A stretch of DNA of 64,000 nt from Alphaproteobacteria bacterium (GTDB lineage: Bacteria > Pseudomonadota > Alphaproteobacteria > JAJFFI01). Numbering within the stretch: the stretch's first letter is position 1; every line of letters begins with the position of its first letter. Of the stretch, positions 30,714-38,952 are shown piece after piece. The position numbers and the translations under genes are program-made. The stretch lies in assembly GCA_030066595.1 (NCBI GenBank), contig JASJBI010000004.1:62001-126000 (forward strand), in the 5' to 3' direction. Below the pieces are notes generated by a model. That model saw only the letters and a list, made by a program, of their open reading frames with translations. It had not been told where the DNA came from and ran no database searches.

Positions 30714-30770
30714 GGATCGGGGCCTCATCTCGCCCCCACGGCCGGTGGGGGCGAGAAGAGGCCCCGATCC
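30714..30770. repeat. Very long GC-rich hairpin between a CDF gene and znuA
   Basis: GGATCGGGGCCTC (30714-30726) pairs with GAGGCCCCGATCC (30758-30770). Inside, CTCGCCCCCAC (30729-30739) pairs with GTGGGGGCGAG (30745-30755), leaving a 2-base internal mismatch and a 5-base loop. In total this is 24 paired positions. It lies 43 bases downstream of the CDF stop on the minus strand and upstream of the znuA box. There is no T-run, so it may be a transcription barrier, a REP-like element or a protein-binding site. Confidence 0.75.
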
Positions 30771-30812
30771 GGACCGCGCTGCTCGTGGGGCGGACCCGAC
30801 GGTCGATTGACG

Positions 30813-31460
30813 TCACTCCGCCGGGACGGCCCGACCCGACGAGGCGCTGAGCTCCGCTTTCGCGTGTCGGATGACGACCCATGCCCCCTGCAGGGCCAGC
30901 ACGCCCATCACGGCCGCGACGAACAGGTCCGGCCAGCCGGTCGCGGTGCCGAAGACGCCCAGCGCGGCCGCCAGCACGGCCAGGTTGCCGACCACGTCGT
31001 TGCGGGAGCAGAGCCACACCGAGCGCAGATTGCTGTCGCCCGACCGGAAGCCCCAGAGGAGCGCCAGCACCGCGGCATTGGCCACGAGCGCTGCGAAGCC
31101 GACCACACCCATGGTGACGGCGTTTGGCAGGGTGCCGTTGACGGCATGCCAGATCGTCGCGCCGATCACCCAGAGGCCAAACAGACCCATGGTCGCACCC
31201 TTGACCAGCGCGGCCGAGGCGCGCAGTCGTAGAGACGCGCCGATCACGAACAGGCTGATGCCGTAGTTGCCGGCGTCGCCCAGGAAATCGAGCGCATCGG
31301 CCTGCAGCGAGACCGAGCCGGCCGCGAGACCGGCCACGATCTCGACCAGGAACATGACGGCATTGATGATGAGCGCGACCCAAAGCACGCGGCGATGGCG
31401 CGCGTCGCCCCGCCGTCCGCCCGGTTCGCTCTCCTCGTGGCTACAGCAGCGCGTGCTCAT
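30813..31460 (-). CDS. Short CDF-type cation transporter lacking the C-terminal domain
   Basis: The start at 31460 (MSTRCCSHEESE) is chosen because the MerR-type promoter would place the transcript start near 31483, leaving no leader for the ATG at 31481. The 215-residue protein has six helices with VSLQADALDFLGDAGNYG in helix 2 and CSRNDVVGNLAVL in helix 5, a DxxxD/NDxxxN variant of the CDF site. It ends right after helix 6 without the usual cytoplasmic domain. The N-terminal CC-H may bind soft metals. It is divergent from a MerR regulator and should be induced by Zn, Cd or Pb. Confidence 0.85.
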   Translation of the reverse strand: MSTRCCSHEESEPGGRRGDARHRRVLWVALIINAVMFLVEIVAGLAAGSVSLQADALDFLGDAGNYGISLFVIGASLRLRASAALVKGATMGLFGLWVIGATIWHAVNGTLPNAVTMGVVGFAALVANAAVLALLWGFRSGDSNLRSVWLCSRNDVVGNLAVLAAALGVFGTATGWPDLFVAAVMGVLALQGAWVVIRHAKAELSASSGRAVPAE

Positions 31461-31497
31461 GAACGTCTCGGCAGGACCCATAGAAGGTGCTAACTTG

Positions 31498-31520
31498 GAC
31501 CCTATAGCAACTATAGGGTC
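31498..31520. promoter_or_regulatory. MerR-family operator/promoter
   Basis: GACCCTATAG (31498-31507) and CTATAGGGTC (31511-31520) are perfect 10-bp arms around CAA. On the minus strand TTGACC forms the -35 box and AAGTTA, 20 bases later, the -10 box. This over-long spacer is the hallmark of MerR-activated promoters. The half-site ACCCTATAG is typical of the CadR/PbrR/ZntR group. It drives the CDF gene and touches the merR start region. Confidence 0.9.
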
Positions 31521-31525
31521 AACGC

Positions 31526-31930
31526 ATGGATGAGCCCGCGAGACTGACCATCGGGGACTTGGCGCGGGCGACCGGGACCAAGGTCGTCACCATTCGCTAC
31601 TATGAGAAGGCCGGCCTGCTGCCGCGCCCGCCTCGCAGTGCCAGAAACTACCGGATCTACGCCCCCGAGCATCTGCATCGGCTGCGCTTCGTTCGGCGCT
31701 GCCGCGCGCTCGGATTCACGCTCGATCAGGTGCGCGAGCTGTTGAGCCTGTCGAGCCGGACCGACCGGGAGTGCGCCGAGGTCGACGGGCTGGCCAAGGC
31801 GCATCAAGCGGCGGTCGAGGCGAAGATCGCCGACCTCGAGCGCCTGGCCGCCGAGCTGAGGCGGATCAGCAACCTTTGCCAGGGTGGACGGATGGCGGAC
31901 TGCCGTATCATCGAGGCCTTGTCGTCCTAA
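31526..31930 (+). CDS. MerR-family metal-responsive regulator (CadR/PbrR/ZntR-like)
   Basis: This 134-residue protein has LTIGDLARATGTKVVTIRYY at the N-terminus, then EKAGLLPRPPRSARNYRIYA and RRCRALGFTLDQVRELLSLS, the standard MerR DNA-binding region. Metal ligands fit a cysteine near residue 80 (DRECAEVDG) and two near the C-terminus (NLCQGGRMADCRI), the three-cysteine set of the Zn/Cd/Pb group. It should twist the 31498-31520 promoter on metal binding to activate the divergent CDF exporter. The exact metal is not readable from this. Confidence 0.92.
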   Translation: MDEPARLTIGDLARATGTKVVTIRYYEKAGLLPRPPRSARNYRIYAPEHLHRLRFVRRCRALGFTLDQVRELLSLSSRTDRECAEVDGLAKAHQAAVEAKIADLERLAAELRRISNLCQGGRMADCRIIEALSS

Positions 31931-32005
31931 CCGGTCAGACAGTATCGGCACCGGAAGTCCGCGGACAGCCTCTCGGGCCCGTCGCCGTCCCAACCCGATC
32001 GTGCA

Positions 32006-32575
32006 CTAGTCGATGGGCTGGGTGATGGTGAAGGCGCCGCGCAGCTCGCCGAGCTGGAAGCCGCGGGCCTGGTCCTCCGGGTAGAGCGCGTCGAGACGCG
32101 CGACGATCGCGGGGTCGATCTCGCTGCCGTGGCAGGTGAGGCACGGCTTGCCGGTCGGGATCGCCTTCATGTAGCGGAACTGGCGGCCCCCGTCTGCGTC
32201 GACGATTTCCCAGCGCTCGAGCTTGGCCAGTTTCGCGCCGGTGTTGGCCGCCGTCCGGAACTCCTTGAGCGTTGCCGCCTCCCAGGCGTCCGGCGCATTC
32301 CCGGGATTGCGCAGCTTGTGGCTGGTCCGCCCGACCGTCCATCCCGTGCGCTCGGAGATCGAAGCCGCGATCTCGGGCGCGGCGACATTGCACACCGAGA
32401 TGGCTTCGCTGGGACCGCCCGCCTCGAGCGCGGCCTTGAGCTGGCCCTGAAGCGCGGTGGCGAACTCCTTGACCGCGGCCCGGCTCGCCGCGACCCGCCG
32501 ATCCACGTCGTCTGCCGCCGCAGGCGAAGCGGCAGCCAGAACCACGGTCCCGGCAAGCAAGAGCATCCGTTTCAT
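32006..32575 (-). CDS. Periplasmic haem protein of the DUF3365 (Tll0287-like) family
   Basis: The start at 32575 (AGAGGAC upstream) gives 189 residues with a Sec signal cut near AAADD. A conserved ASISERTGWTVGRTSHKLRN region and a single haem-c motif in GKPCLTCHGSE place it in the DUF3365 group, which has a PAS-like fold with one covalently bound haem. Such proteins are thought to sense redox state or gases. The neighbours (MerR on one side, MATE on the other) give no clear partner. Confidence 0.87.
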   Translation of the reverse strand: MKRMLLLAGTVVLAAASPAAADDVDRRVAASRAAVKEFATALQGQLKAALEAGGPSEAISVCNVAAPEIAASISERTGWTVGRTSHKLRNPGNAPDAWEAATLKEFRTAANTGAKLAKLERWEIVDADGGRQFRYMKAIPTGKPCLTCHGSEIDPAIVARLDALYPEDQARGFQLGELRGAFTITQPID

Positions 32576-32670
32576 GGTTGTCCTCTTTAGGGTTGACGGT
32601 TCACGCAATTATACCGTGGCCGTCGGCGCGGCCGGAACGCGGCGCGATGCCGCGTGGCCGAGCGCCGTCG

Positions 32671-34005
32671 TCAGGCCGCGGCCCGCTCGACCCGGGGATA
32701 CCAGAGGCCCAAGGTGATCCCGCGCAGGCACATGAAGAGCGCGAGGGCAAGCCAAAGCCCATGGTTGCCCCAGAGCGGCAGCAGCGTCCAAACGCCCAGC
32801 AGAAACCCGCCGAACGAGAGCAACATGCCGTTGCGCATCTCCGGCCCGCGGGTCGCGCCGATGAAGATGCCGTCGAGCTGGAAACTCCAAACCGAGAGCA
32901 AGGGCATGACGATCACCCAGGGGAGATACGCCGCGGCGGTCGCGCGGACCTCGGCGATGCTGGTCAGGAGCCCGATGATGATGTCGCCGGCCAGCAGGTA
33001 CACCGCGGCGAACAGGCCCGCGAAGATTCCGGCCCAGAGGCTCGAAATTCTGACCACATGGCGCAATTCGCGCCGGTCCCGCGCGCCGATGGAGCGACCG
33101 ACCAGCGCTTCGGCCGCATGCGCGAACCCGTCCAGGGCATAGGCGGTGAACGCCTGGAACTGCATCAATATGGCGTTCCCGGCCAGCACCACGTCGCCGA
33201 GGCGCGCGCCTTGCGCGGTGAACACGGCGAAGGCGCTGAGCAGGCACAGGGTGCGGATGAAGATATCGAAATTGACCCGCACCAGGCCGAACAGGCGACC
33301 GCGGTCTGCGATCGGCGCCCAGCGCCAACGGCCGCCGACCTTGCCGAGCTGGCGGATCAGGACGACGGCGCCGAGACCGGCCGCGCTCCACTCCGCAATC
33401 AGCGTCGCGTAGGCGACGCCCTCGATGCCCCAGCCCAGGCCGATGACGAAATACAGGTCGAGCGCGATGTTGAGCCCGTTCATGACCACGGTCAGGAGCA
33501 CGGCGACCATCATCCGCTGCAGGCCGAACAGCCAACCGACCGTCGCATAAGTGATCAGCGTCGCCGGCGCGCTCCAGATGCGGATCCGGAAATACTGGGC
33601 GGCGAGGGATTCGACATCTGCGCTGGCCTCCAACACCGCGAAGGCGATCCAGCCCAAAGGCGCTTGCAGCGCGAGCAGCATCGCGGAAAGGCCCAGGGCC
33701 AGGAGGACCGCCCGGCCGAGGACGGCGCGGATCTCGTCCGCGTCCTGCGCTCCGAAGGCCTGGGCGGTGAAGCCCGTCGTCCCCATACGGAGAAAGCCGA
33801 AGCCCCAATAGATGTAGCTGAAGATCAGCGCACCGATTGCGACGCCGCCGATATAGGCGGGATCGGGCAGGTGGCCCATGACCGCCGTGTCCACCGCTCC
33901 AAGCAGCGGGATCGATACGTTGGACAGCATCACCGGGCCAGCCAGGGCCCAGACGCGCTTGTGGCCGATCGGCTCCCGTGTGACCGCCTCGTTTCGGATC
34001 GCCAA
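32671..34005 (-). CDS. MATE-family efflux transporter (DinF/NorM-like)
   Basis: This protein of about 444 residues has twelve predicted helices, with the N-terminal pattern VWALAGPVMLSNVSIPLLGAV and AVMGHLPDPAYIGGVAIGAL typical of DinF-type MATE exporters. They extrude cationic drugs or metabolites in exchange for Na or H. The start is uncertain: TTG at 34005 gives a normal N-terminus and lies 8 bases after the gamma-glutamyltransferase stop, while the open frame runs further upstream without support. It appears co-transcribed with that gene. Confidence 0.85.
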   Translation of the reverse strand: MAIRNEAVTREPIGHKRVWALAGPVMLSNVSIPLLGAVDTAVMGHLPDPAYIGGVAIGALIFSYIYWGFGFLRMGTTGFTAQAFGAQDADEIRAVLGRAVLLALGLSAMLLALQAPLGWIAFAVLEASADVESLAAQYFRIRIWSAPATLITYATVGWLFGLQRMMVAVLLTVVMNGLNIALDLYFVIGLGWGIEGVAYATLIAEWSAAGLGAVVLIRQLGKVGGRWRWAPIADRGRLFGLVRVNFDIFIRTLCLLSAFAVFTAQGARLGDVVLAGNAILMQFQAFTAYALDGFAHAAEALVGRSIGARDRRELRHVVRISSLWAGIFAGLFAAVYLLAGDIIIGLLTSIAEVRATAAAYLPWVIVMPLLSVWSFQLDGIFIGATRGPEMRNGMLLSFGGFLLGVWTLLPLWGNHGLWLALALFMCLRGITLGLWYPRVERAAA

Positions 34006-34013
34006 AGAAAGCC

Positions 34014-35807
34014 CTAGCGCCCGACCGCGTAGCCCTGCATGCCGCGCGGATTGGCTCCGGCCTTCAGCACGCCGTTCTCCCGGGTTGCGGCCGAAAGGCG
34101 GCCCAGCGACCAGTCGGGCACGACCTCCAGGTCGTGGCCCCGGTCCCTGAGTCCGTCGAGCGTTTCCTCCGCAAAGCGCCCTTCGGCGCTGAGCCGCCCG
34201 GGCAGGGCGCGGCGCGGATAGAAGGAGTTCGGATGGTTCTCGTTGAAGAAAGCCGGCGCGTCGATCGCCTCCTGCAGGTTCATGCCGTGATGGACATGGC
34301 GCAGGAAGAAAGCGATCGGCCACTGGTCCTGGCCGTCGCCTCCCGGCGTGCCGAAGGCCATGTACGGCTCGCCGTCGCGCAGGGCGAAGGACGGCGACAA
34401 GGTGGTGCGCGGACGCTTGCCCGGCTGCAGGGTCGCCGGCAGCCCTTCCTCGAGCCAGAACATCTGACCGCGGGTGCCGAGCGCGAACCCGAGCCCGGGG
34501 ATCGCCGGCGAGCTCTGCAGCCAGCCGCCCGACGGCATGGCCGAGACCATATTGCCGTGCCGGTCGATGACGTCGATGTGGCAGGTATCGCCGCTGCCGG
34601 CGTCGACCTCGGCGCGAGTAGGCTCTCCGAGCCCGAGCCCGCCGGCCGAGACCAGGGGCTCGCCGATCTCATAGGGTGCGATGCGTCCGTCGTAACCGGG
34701 CACCGTCCCGGGCCGAAGTTCCAGCGACGCCTCCGTGCCGACCAGTTTGCGGCGCTTCTTGTTGTAGGCCGCCGAGAGCAATGTCTCCATGGGCACATCG
34801 ACGAAGTCCGGGTCGCCGTAAAAGGCCTCCCGGTCGGCGAAGGCGAGCTTGGCGCATTCCGTGATGGTGTGGACGAACTCCTCGCCCAGCGGATCCATAC
34901 CGTCCACATCGAATCCCTTGAGCAGGGCGAGTTGCTGCAGCAGGATCGGACCCTGGCCCCAAGGGCCCGTCTTGCAGATCGTGTAGGTGTGGCCGCCCGC
35001 CTCGTAGTCATAGGTCAAGGGCGCCTCGATGGAGGCCTGCCAGCGGCTCATGTCCGCACCGGTCAGGACGCCCTTGTGCCGCTCGCCGGAGCTGTCCGCG
35101 ACCTCGGTCTCGGCGACGAAGCGGTCGATGGCGTCGGCGACGAAGCCCTGCGACCAGGCCTTGCGCGCGGCCTCGATCTGCTGCACCCGGTCGCCGCCGG
35201 CCGCTGCGGCTTCCTCGACGATGCGTGCATAAGTGTCGGCGAGTTGCTCGTTGCGCATCATTGCGCCGATCTCCGGCACGCCGTCGTTGCGGAGATAAAT
35301 TGCCGCCGAGGTCGGCCAGTCGTCGCGGAACAGATCCTCCACGCCTTCGATCGTGTCATGCACCGGCGGGATCACCGGAAAGCCGTTCCGGGCGTAACCG
35401 ATGGCCGGTGCCAGCACCTCCGCCAGCGGCAGGCTTCCGAACTCGCGCAGCATCAGCATCCAGCCGTCGAACGCACCCGGCACGACCGCGGCGAGCAGCC
35501 CGGTGCCGGGGATCATGCTCAGTCCCAAATGCTCGAAATGGGCGATCGTGGCGCCGGCCGGCGAGGGGCCCTGGCCGCAGATGACCTTGACTTCATTGGA
35601 TTCCGCGGGACAGACGATGATCGGCACGTCGCCCGCCGGTCCGTTCATATGCGGTTCGACGACCTGCAGGACGAAGGCGGTCGCTGCCGCCGCGTCGAAG
35701 GCGTTGCCGCCCGTCTCGAGAATGCCCATGCCGGCGCTCGACGCCATCCAGTGGGTCGAGGCAACGACACCGAAGGTTCCAACGATTTCCGGGCGGGTGG
35801 TGAACAT
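34014..35807 (-). CDS. ggt: Gamma-glutamyltransferase/acylase family protein
   Basis: This 597-residue Ntn-hydrolase precursor has THWMASSAGMGILETGGNAF at the N-terminus. The self-cleavage site is in AGSGDTCHIDVIDRHGNMVS, where the threonine of GDT becomes the nucleophile. The later part includes a MAFGTPGGDGQDQWPIAF segment. It has no visible signal peptide, so it may be cytoplasmic, unlike classic periplasmic Ggt. It hydrolyses or transfers gamma-glutamyl groups, for example from glutathione. The nearby Nit-type amidase and glutaredoxin genes support a glutathione link. Confidence 0.9.
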   Translation of the reverse strand: MFTTRPEIVGTFGVVASTHWMASSAGMGILETGGNAFDAAAATAFVLQVVEPHMNGPAGDVPIIVCPAESNEVKVICGQGPSPAGATIAHFEHLGLSMIPGTGLLAAVVPGAFDGWMLMLREFGSLPLAEVLAPAIGYARNGFPVIPPVHDTIEGVEDLFRDDWPTSAAIYLRNDGVPEIGAMMRNEQLADTYARIVEEAAAAGGDRVQQIEAARKAWSQGFVADAIDRFVAETEVADSSGERHKGVLTGADMSRWQASIEAPLTYDYEAGGHTYTICKTGPWGQGPILLQQLALLKGFDVDGMDPLGEEFVHTITECAKLAFADREAFYGDPDFVDVPMETLLSAAYNKKRRKLVGTEASLELRPGTVPGYDGRIAPYEIGEPLVSAGGLGLGEPTRAEVDAGSGDTCHIDVIDRHGNMVSAMPSGGWLQSSPAIPGLGFALGTRGQMFWLEEGLPATLQPGKRPRTTLSPSFALRDGEPYMAFGTPGGDGQDQWPIAFFLRHVHHGMNLQEAIDAPAFFNENHPNSFYPRRALPGRLSAEGRFAEETLDGLRDRGHDLEVVPDWSLGRLSAATRENGVLKAGANPRGMQGYAVGR

Positions 35808-35891
35808 AGCGGGCTGAAGTCCTGGTGTTTGGTATACAAGCGCGAATCCGCGTGCACTATAGTGCGTGTCGCCCTGGAAGTCAGTCTCGGG

Positions 35892-36638
35892 TTAGCTGGT
35901 AACCGCGCGCAGCAGGTTCGCCCGCATGGGCTGGTCGAAAACGAAGTGGGCGCCATCCGGCCCCTCCTCGCGCATCGCCGATTCGGCGAAGGCCGCACGC
36001 ATCCGGGCCGCTTCCTTCGCAAGCCTCTGCTCCCGAGATTCGTCCACTTGGAGCAAGCGCTCCGCGAACGCCTCGAATGCGGCGAAACGCTGCTGGATCC
36101 GGTAGAGCAATTCCGTCGCGATCTCGAAGCCGCATTCGCGGCCCCGGTGGAGGGCAGCGTAGGCCGCCGCGCGCACCGCCGTTTCGTCCTCGATCGGGCG
36201 CATCAGCTCGAAATACGGCCCCTGCGCGATGGGCTCGATGACGAGCAGGCATCCGCCAAGGCGGAGCACCCGGCGCGCCTCGGCAATGGCGGGCAGTTGA
36301 TCCTCGACGTCGAGATGATGGAGCGCGTTCAGATAGACCACCGTATCCATCGTGCCTGCGTCGATGGGCAGATCCTCGCCGCGGCCGAGGGCGTAGCGCT
36401 CGTCCGAGACGCACGGCACGGCATGGGCGCGCGCCAACGCGCTCTCGCGCGTCTCGATGCCGACCACATGCGCGCCGTGCTTGGCCATCATGCGCACCAA
36501 ACCGCCGTCGCCGCAGCCCACGTCGACCACCCGTTGGCCCGCCAGAGGGATCAACTCGCGGACGACCTCCCCGGTCCGCCGCATCGGCATGGCTGCGATC
36601 TCGGTCTCGGCGACGGGGATCTCGGGATCGGTCGTCAC
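35892..36638 (-). CDS. Class I SAM-dependent methyltransferase
   Basis: This 248-residue protein carries motif I as VVDVGCGDGGLVRMMAKHGA with VVGIETRE following, then GTMDTVVYLNALHHLDVED and ARRVLRLGGCLLVIEP, a regular Rossmann methyltransferase core. The substrate is unknown. It is transcribed after the Nit amidase gene with a 16-base gap, in the glutaredoxin-amidase-methyltransferase order that recurs in alphaproteobacteria. Confidence 0.88.
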   Translation of the reverse strand: MTTDPEIPVAETEIAAMPMRRTGEVVRELIPLAGQRVVDVGCGDGGLVRMMAKHGAHVVGIETRESALARAHAVPCVSDERYALGRGEDLPIDAGTMDTVVYLNALHHLDVEDQLPAIAEARRVLRLGGCLLVIEPIAQGPYFELMRPIEDETAVRAAAYAALHRGRECGFEIATELLYRIQQRFAAFEAFAERLLQVDESREQRLAKEAARMRAAFAESAMREEGPDGAHFVFDQPMRANLLRAVTS

Positions 36639-36654
36639 GGTGTCGGAAAGTGCT

Positions 36655-37518
36655 CTAGCCGCCGTCCGCCGCCAGCCCCTCGAAGACAGCGGGACCCGGC
36701 TCCGCGAAGCTGCGGTCGTGCCGAAGCGACGGGATGCGCGCGCGTGCGTCGGCGGCCCGCGCCGGGTCGATGTCGGCCATCACGAACCCTTCCTCCTCGC
36801 CGCCGTCGGCGAGAACTTCGCCCCAGGGATCGACGATGAGACTGTGGCCGTACGTCTTGCGTCCTTCGGCATGAGTGCCGCACTGCGCCGCGGCGAAGAC
36901 ATAGCTGCCGGTCTCGATCGCGCGCGCGCGCACCAGAACGTGCCAGTGCGCCTGGCCGGTGGTGCGGGTGAAGGCTGCGGGAATGGCGAGAAAGACGGCG
37001 CCACTGAGGGCGAGCGCGCGGTAGAGCTGGGGAAACCGGAGATCGTAGCAGATGGTCAGGCCCATCGGCCCCCAAGGCGTGGCCGCCACGACCGCCCGAT
37101 CGCCCGCCGCCACCGTGTCCGATTCCCGGTACCATTCTCCGTTCTTCAGAGACACGTCGAACATGTGCAGCTTGTCGTAGCGGGCGACGATGTTGCCCTG
37201 AGCGTCCAGCAGGAAGCTGCGGTTGGCAATGCGGTCCGCGCCGGCCTTGATGTTGAGCGAGCCGACATGGATCCAGGCGCCGGTTTCGCGGGCGAGCGCC
37301 TGCATGGCGGGCAGGCCCGGATGGCTCTCCTCGGGCTGGGCCTTCTCAAGCGCCCGTTCGTTGACGGGCTCGATCATGAGGGCGTTCTCGGGCAGGCTGA
37401 TCAGGTTTGCGCCCGCCGCGGCCGCTTCGCGGACCAGGCCGCTGACCCGCTCGATGTTCGGGCCGTACTCGCGTCCTGCCGTATATTGGACGCAAGCAAT
37501 CTTGAATGCGGCGCTCAT
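36655..37518 (-). CDS. Carbon-nitrogen hydrolase, Nit1/Nit2-like amidase
   Basis: This 287-residue nitrilase-superfamily enzyme has the Glu-Lys-Cys triad in SLPENALMI, RYDKLHMFDV and LTICYDLRFPQLYRA. The Nit branch acts on deaminated glutathione or omega-amidated 2-oxoacids. Its ATG overlaps the glutaredoxin stop (ATGA), giving coupled translation and supporting a thiol-metabolism role. Confidence 0.92.
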   Translation of the reverse strand: MSAAFKIACVQYTAGREYGPNIERVSGLVREAAAAGANLISLPENALMIEPVNERALEKAQPEESHPGLPAMQALARETGAWIHVGSLNIKAGADRIANRSFLLDAQGNIVARYDKLHMFDVSLKNGEWYRESDTVAAGDRAVVAATPWGPMGLTICYDLRFPQLYRALALSGAVFLAIPAAFTRTTGQAHWHVLVRARAIETGSYVFAAAQCGTHAEGRKTYGHSLIVDPWGEVLADGGEEEGFVMADIDPARAADARARIPSLRHDRSFAEPGPAVFEGLAADGG

Positions 37519-37775
37519 GCGGTCTCCGCAATCAGGCCGTCGAGTTTCCCTTCCGTATCAAGGGCATACAGCTCCTCGCTGCCGCCAATATGCCGTCCGT
37601 TGATCCAGATCTGGGGAACCGACGTGCGCCCGGCCTCGGCCGCCATCTCGGCGCGCTTGTCGGGGCTGAAGGTGACGTCGACCTCTTCATACGTCACGCC
37701 TTTCTCGTCCAAGAGCTGTTTGGCCCGATAGCAGAACGGGCAGAACGCACTGGTATAGATCCTGATTTCGCTCAT
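37515..37775 (-). CDS. grxC: Glutaredoxin 3
   Basis: This 86-residue protein has the dithiol active site in TSAFCPFCYRAKQLLDEKGV, then TSVPQIWINGRHIGGSEELY with the cis-proline and glutathione-binding residues. It reduces disulfides and glutathionylated proteins using glutathione. The start at 37775 gives the normal GrxC length; the longer frame upstream is noncoding. It is the first gene of the amidase/methyltransferase run. Confidence 0.94.
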   Translation of the reverse strand: MSEIRIYTSAFCPFCYRAKQLLDEKGVTYEEVDVTFSPDKRAEMAAEAGRTSVPQIWINGRHIGGSEELYALDTEGKLDGLIAETA

Positions 37776-37881
37776 GTCCGATCCCGAAACGCCCCCGAAG
37801 ACCCGCACTGCACAGTATATAGGACGGCCCCGAAAAACGGCCAAGGCCCAGTTCAATGCGACGTTTCGCTGTTGCTGCGCG

Positions 37882-38024
37882 AAAAAAAGAAGGCCGGGCG
37901 GGTCGCCCGGCCTTGAGTATCGGAGTTTGGAGAGGTGGCTCCAAAAAAGGAAATACCCGTCGGTCACAAGAACCTGACTCGATCCCTTTTCTGAAACCGC
38001 TCGGCAGTTGGGGGACTGCCGATG
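37882..38024 (-). ncRNA. Predicted Crp-controlled small RNA with C-rich hairpin loops
   Basis: On the minus strand a -10 box TATAGT (38036-38031) predicts a start near 38024. The 143-nt transcript opens with an 8-bp hairpin (38015-38022 with 38001-38008, loop CCCCCA). A 7-bp hairpin follows (37939-37945 with 37926-37932, loop CCACCT), and it ends in a textbook terminator (37890-37914 then seven Ts). C-rich single-stranded loops that can pair with Shine-Dalgarno sequences are common in alphaproteobacterial regulatory RNAs. No open reading frame of note is present. A perfect Crp-type site is centred about 41.5 bases upstream of the start. Expression is predicted, not shown. Confidence 0.6.
37890..37914 (-). 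terminator. Intrinsic terminator on the minus strand
   Basis: AAGGCCGGGCG (37890-37900) and CGCCCGGCCTT (37904-37914) form a perfect 11-bp stem with a 3-base loop, followed on the minus strand by C then seven Ts. It ends transcription coming from the crp-like gene or the predicted small RNA before the grxC promoter. Confidence 0.9.
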
Positions 38025-38057
38025 AAAGTGACTATATGTCAGGCGCCGCCGCCAAGA

Positions 38058-38073
38058 TGTGATCTCCGTCACA
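38058..38073. promoter_or_regulatory. Perfect Crp-type binding site
   Basis: TGTGA and TCACA arms separated by six bases match the Crp consensus exactly. The centre (38065.5) is 41.5 bases upstream of the predicted small-RNA start near 38024, the class II activator position. The adjacent Crp-family gene has a recognition helix (TTRETVARVM) of the type that reads TGTGA. Confidence 0.75.
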
Positions 38074-38110
38074 CCCGATGTACTTTTTTGCAGCGCAGTG
38101 CTTGGTGGAA

Positions 38111-38833
38111 TCAGACCGAGTGGAAATGCTCGACCATGTCCTCGAGCTTTTCCACGTTGAGGATAACCAGAGCATCACGCTCTCGCCGGACCAATTCCCT
38201 CTTGGCAAGATCGCTCATCACCCGGGCGACGGTCTCGCGCGTGGTGCTGGCGCGGCTCGCCATGTCCGCGTGGATCGGGATGGGCGAAATGCGCGCCGTG
38301 TTGTCGTCGCGTATGCCCGGTCGCGCTTCCCGCAGGATCTCCGCCATGACCCGGTTGTTGGCGCCCAGCGTGCTGAGATCCATGATCCGCATGGTCGACT
38401 CCCGGATGATCCGCACCAAACGGCCCATCAGCGGTAGCGCCAGTTCGGATCTGCTCCGGATCAGATCGAGGAACGCCTCTTGCGGCAGGATCGCGACCAA
38501 TGTGGGCTGCAGGGCGACCACGTTGGCTGAGCGCGGCTCGTTGTCGATCGCGGCCAGCTCACCGAAGAAACCGCCGGGCCCGATGTCGTCGAAGCTGATC
38601 TCCCGTCCGGTGAAGGAATAGATCACCACGCGCGCCAGACCCTCGACGACAAAGAACACGTCTCGCGTGTCGCTGTCGTGATCGATGATCTGCTCGTGCG
38701 CGCTGTAGCTCTTCCAAACGCACCTCTTTTCGAGCTCCGCCCGTTTGGCCTCGGGCAGGGCGGTCAGCAGCGGAATCTCTGAGAGCGTATGGTTCACGCC
38801 GACTCGAACCTCCGCAGAGCGCGTTTTCACCAT
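38111..38833 (-). CDS. Crp/Fnr-family transcriptional regulator
   Basis: This 240-residue protein has a cyclic-nucleotide-binding-like beta-roll (about 20-140, with FFVVEGLARVVIYSFTGREI and GPGGFFGELAAIDNEPRSAN) and a C-terminal winged helix with SRASTTRETVARVMSDLAKR. The RETVxR helix is Crp-like, not Fnr-like. The phosphate-binding cassette GELAAIDNEPRSA keeps key positions of cAMP binders. There is no N-terminal cysteine cluster for an Fnr iron-sulfur centre. It probably controls the TGTGA site just downstream and other genes. Confidence 0.9.
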   Translation of the reverse strand: MVKTRSAEVRVGVNHTLSEIPLLTALPEAKRAELEKRCVWKSYSAHEQIIDHDSDTRDVFFVVEGLARVVIYSFTGREISFDDIGPGGFFGELAAIDNEPRSANVVALQPTLVAILPQEAFLDLIRSRSELALPLMGRLVRIIRESTMRIMDLSTLGANNRVMAEILREARPGIRDDNTARISPIPIHADMASRASTTRETVARVMSDLAKRELVRRERDALVILNVEKLEDMVEHFHSV

Positions 38834-38952
38834 GGCAAACTACCGAATACGATTGCAAATTCCATAACAATTCTCGAAACCGAGCGGGATTGTGGCGGTC
38901 GATCGCCGGCAACCTAGATCGAGAGGCGTAGGGCAAATATGAGGAAACTCAC

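Noticed and set aside
38111-38833. Assignment of the Crp-family regulator as an oxygen-sensing Fnr
   Set aside because: There is no N-terminal cysteine cluster, and the recognition helix is RETVxR, which fits Crp rather than Fnr sites.
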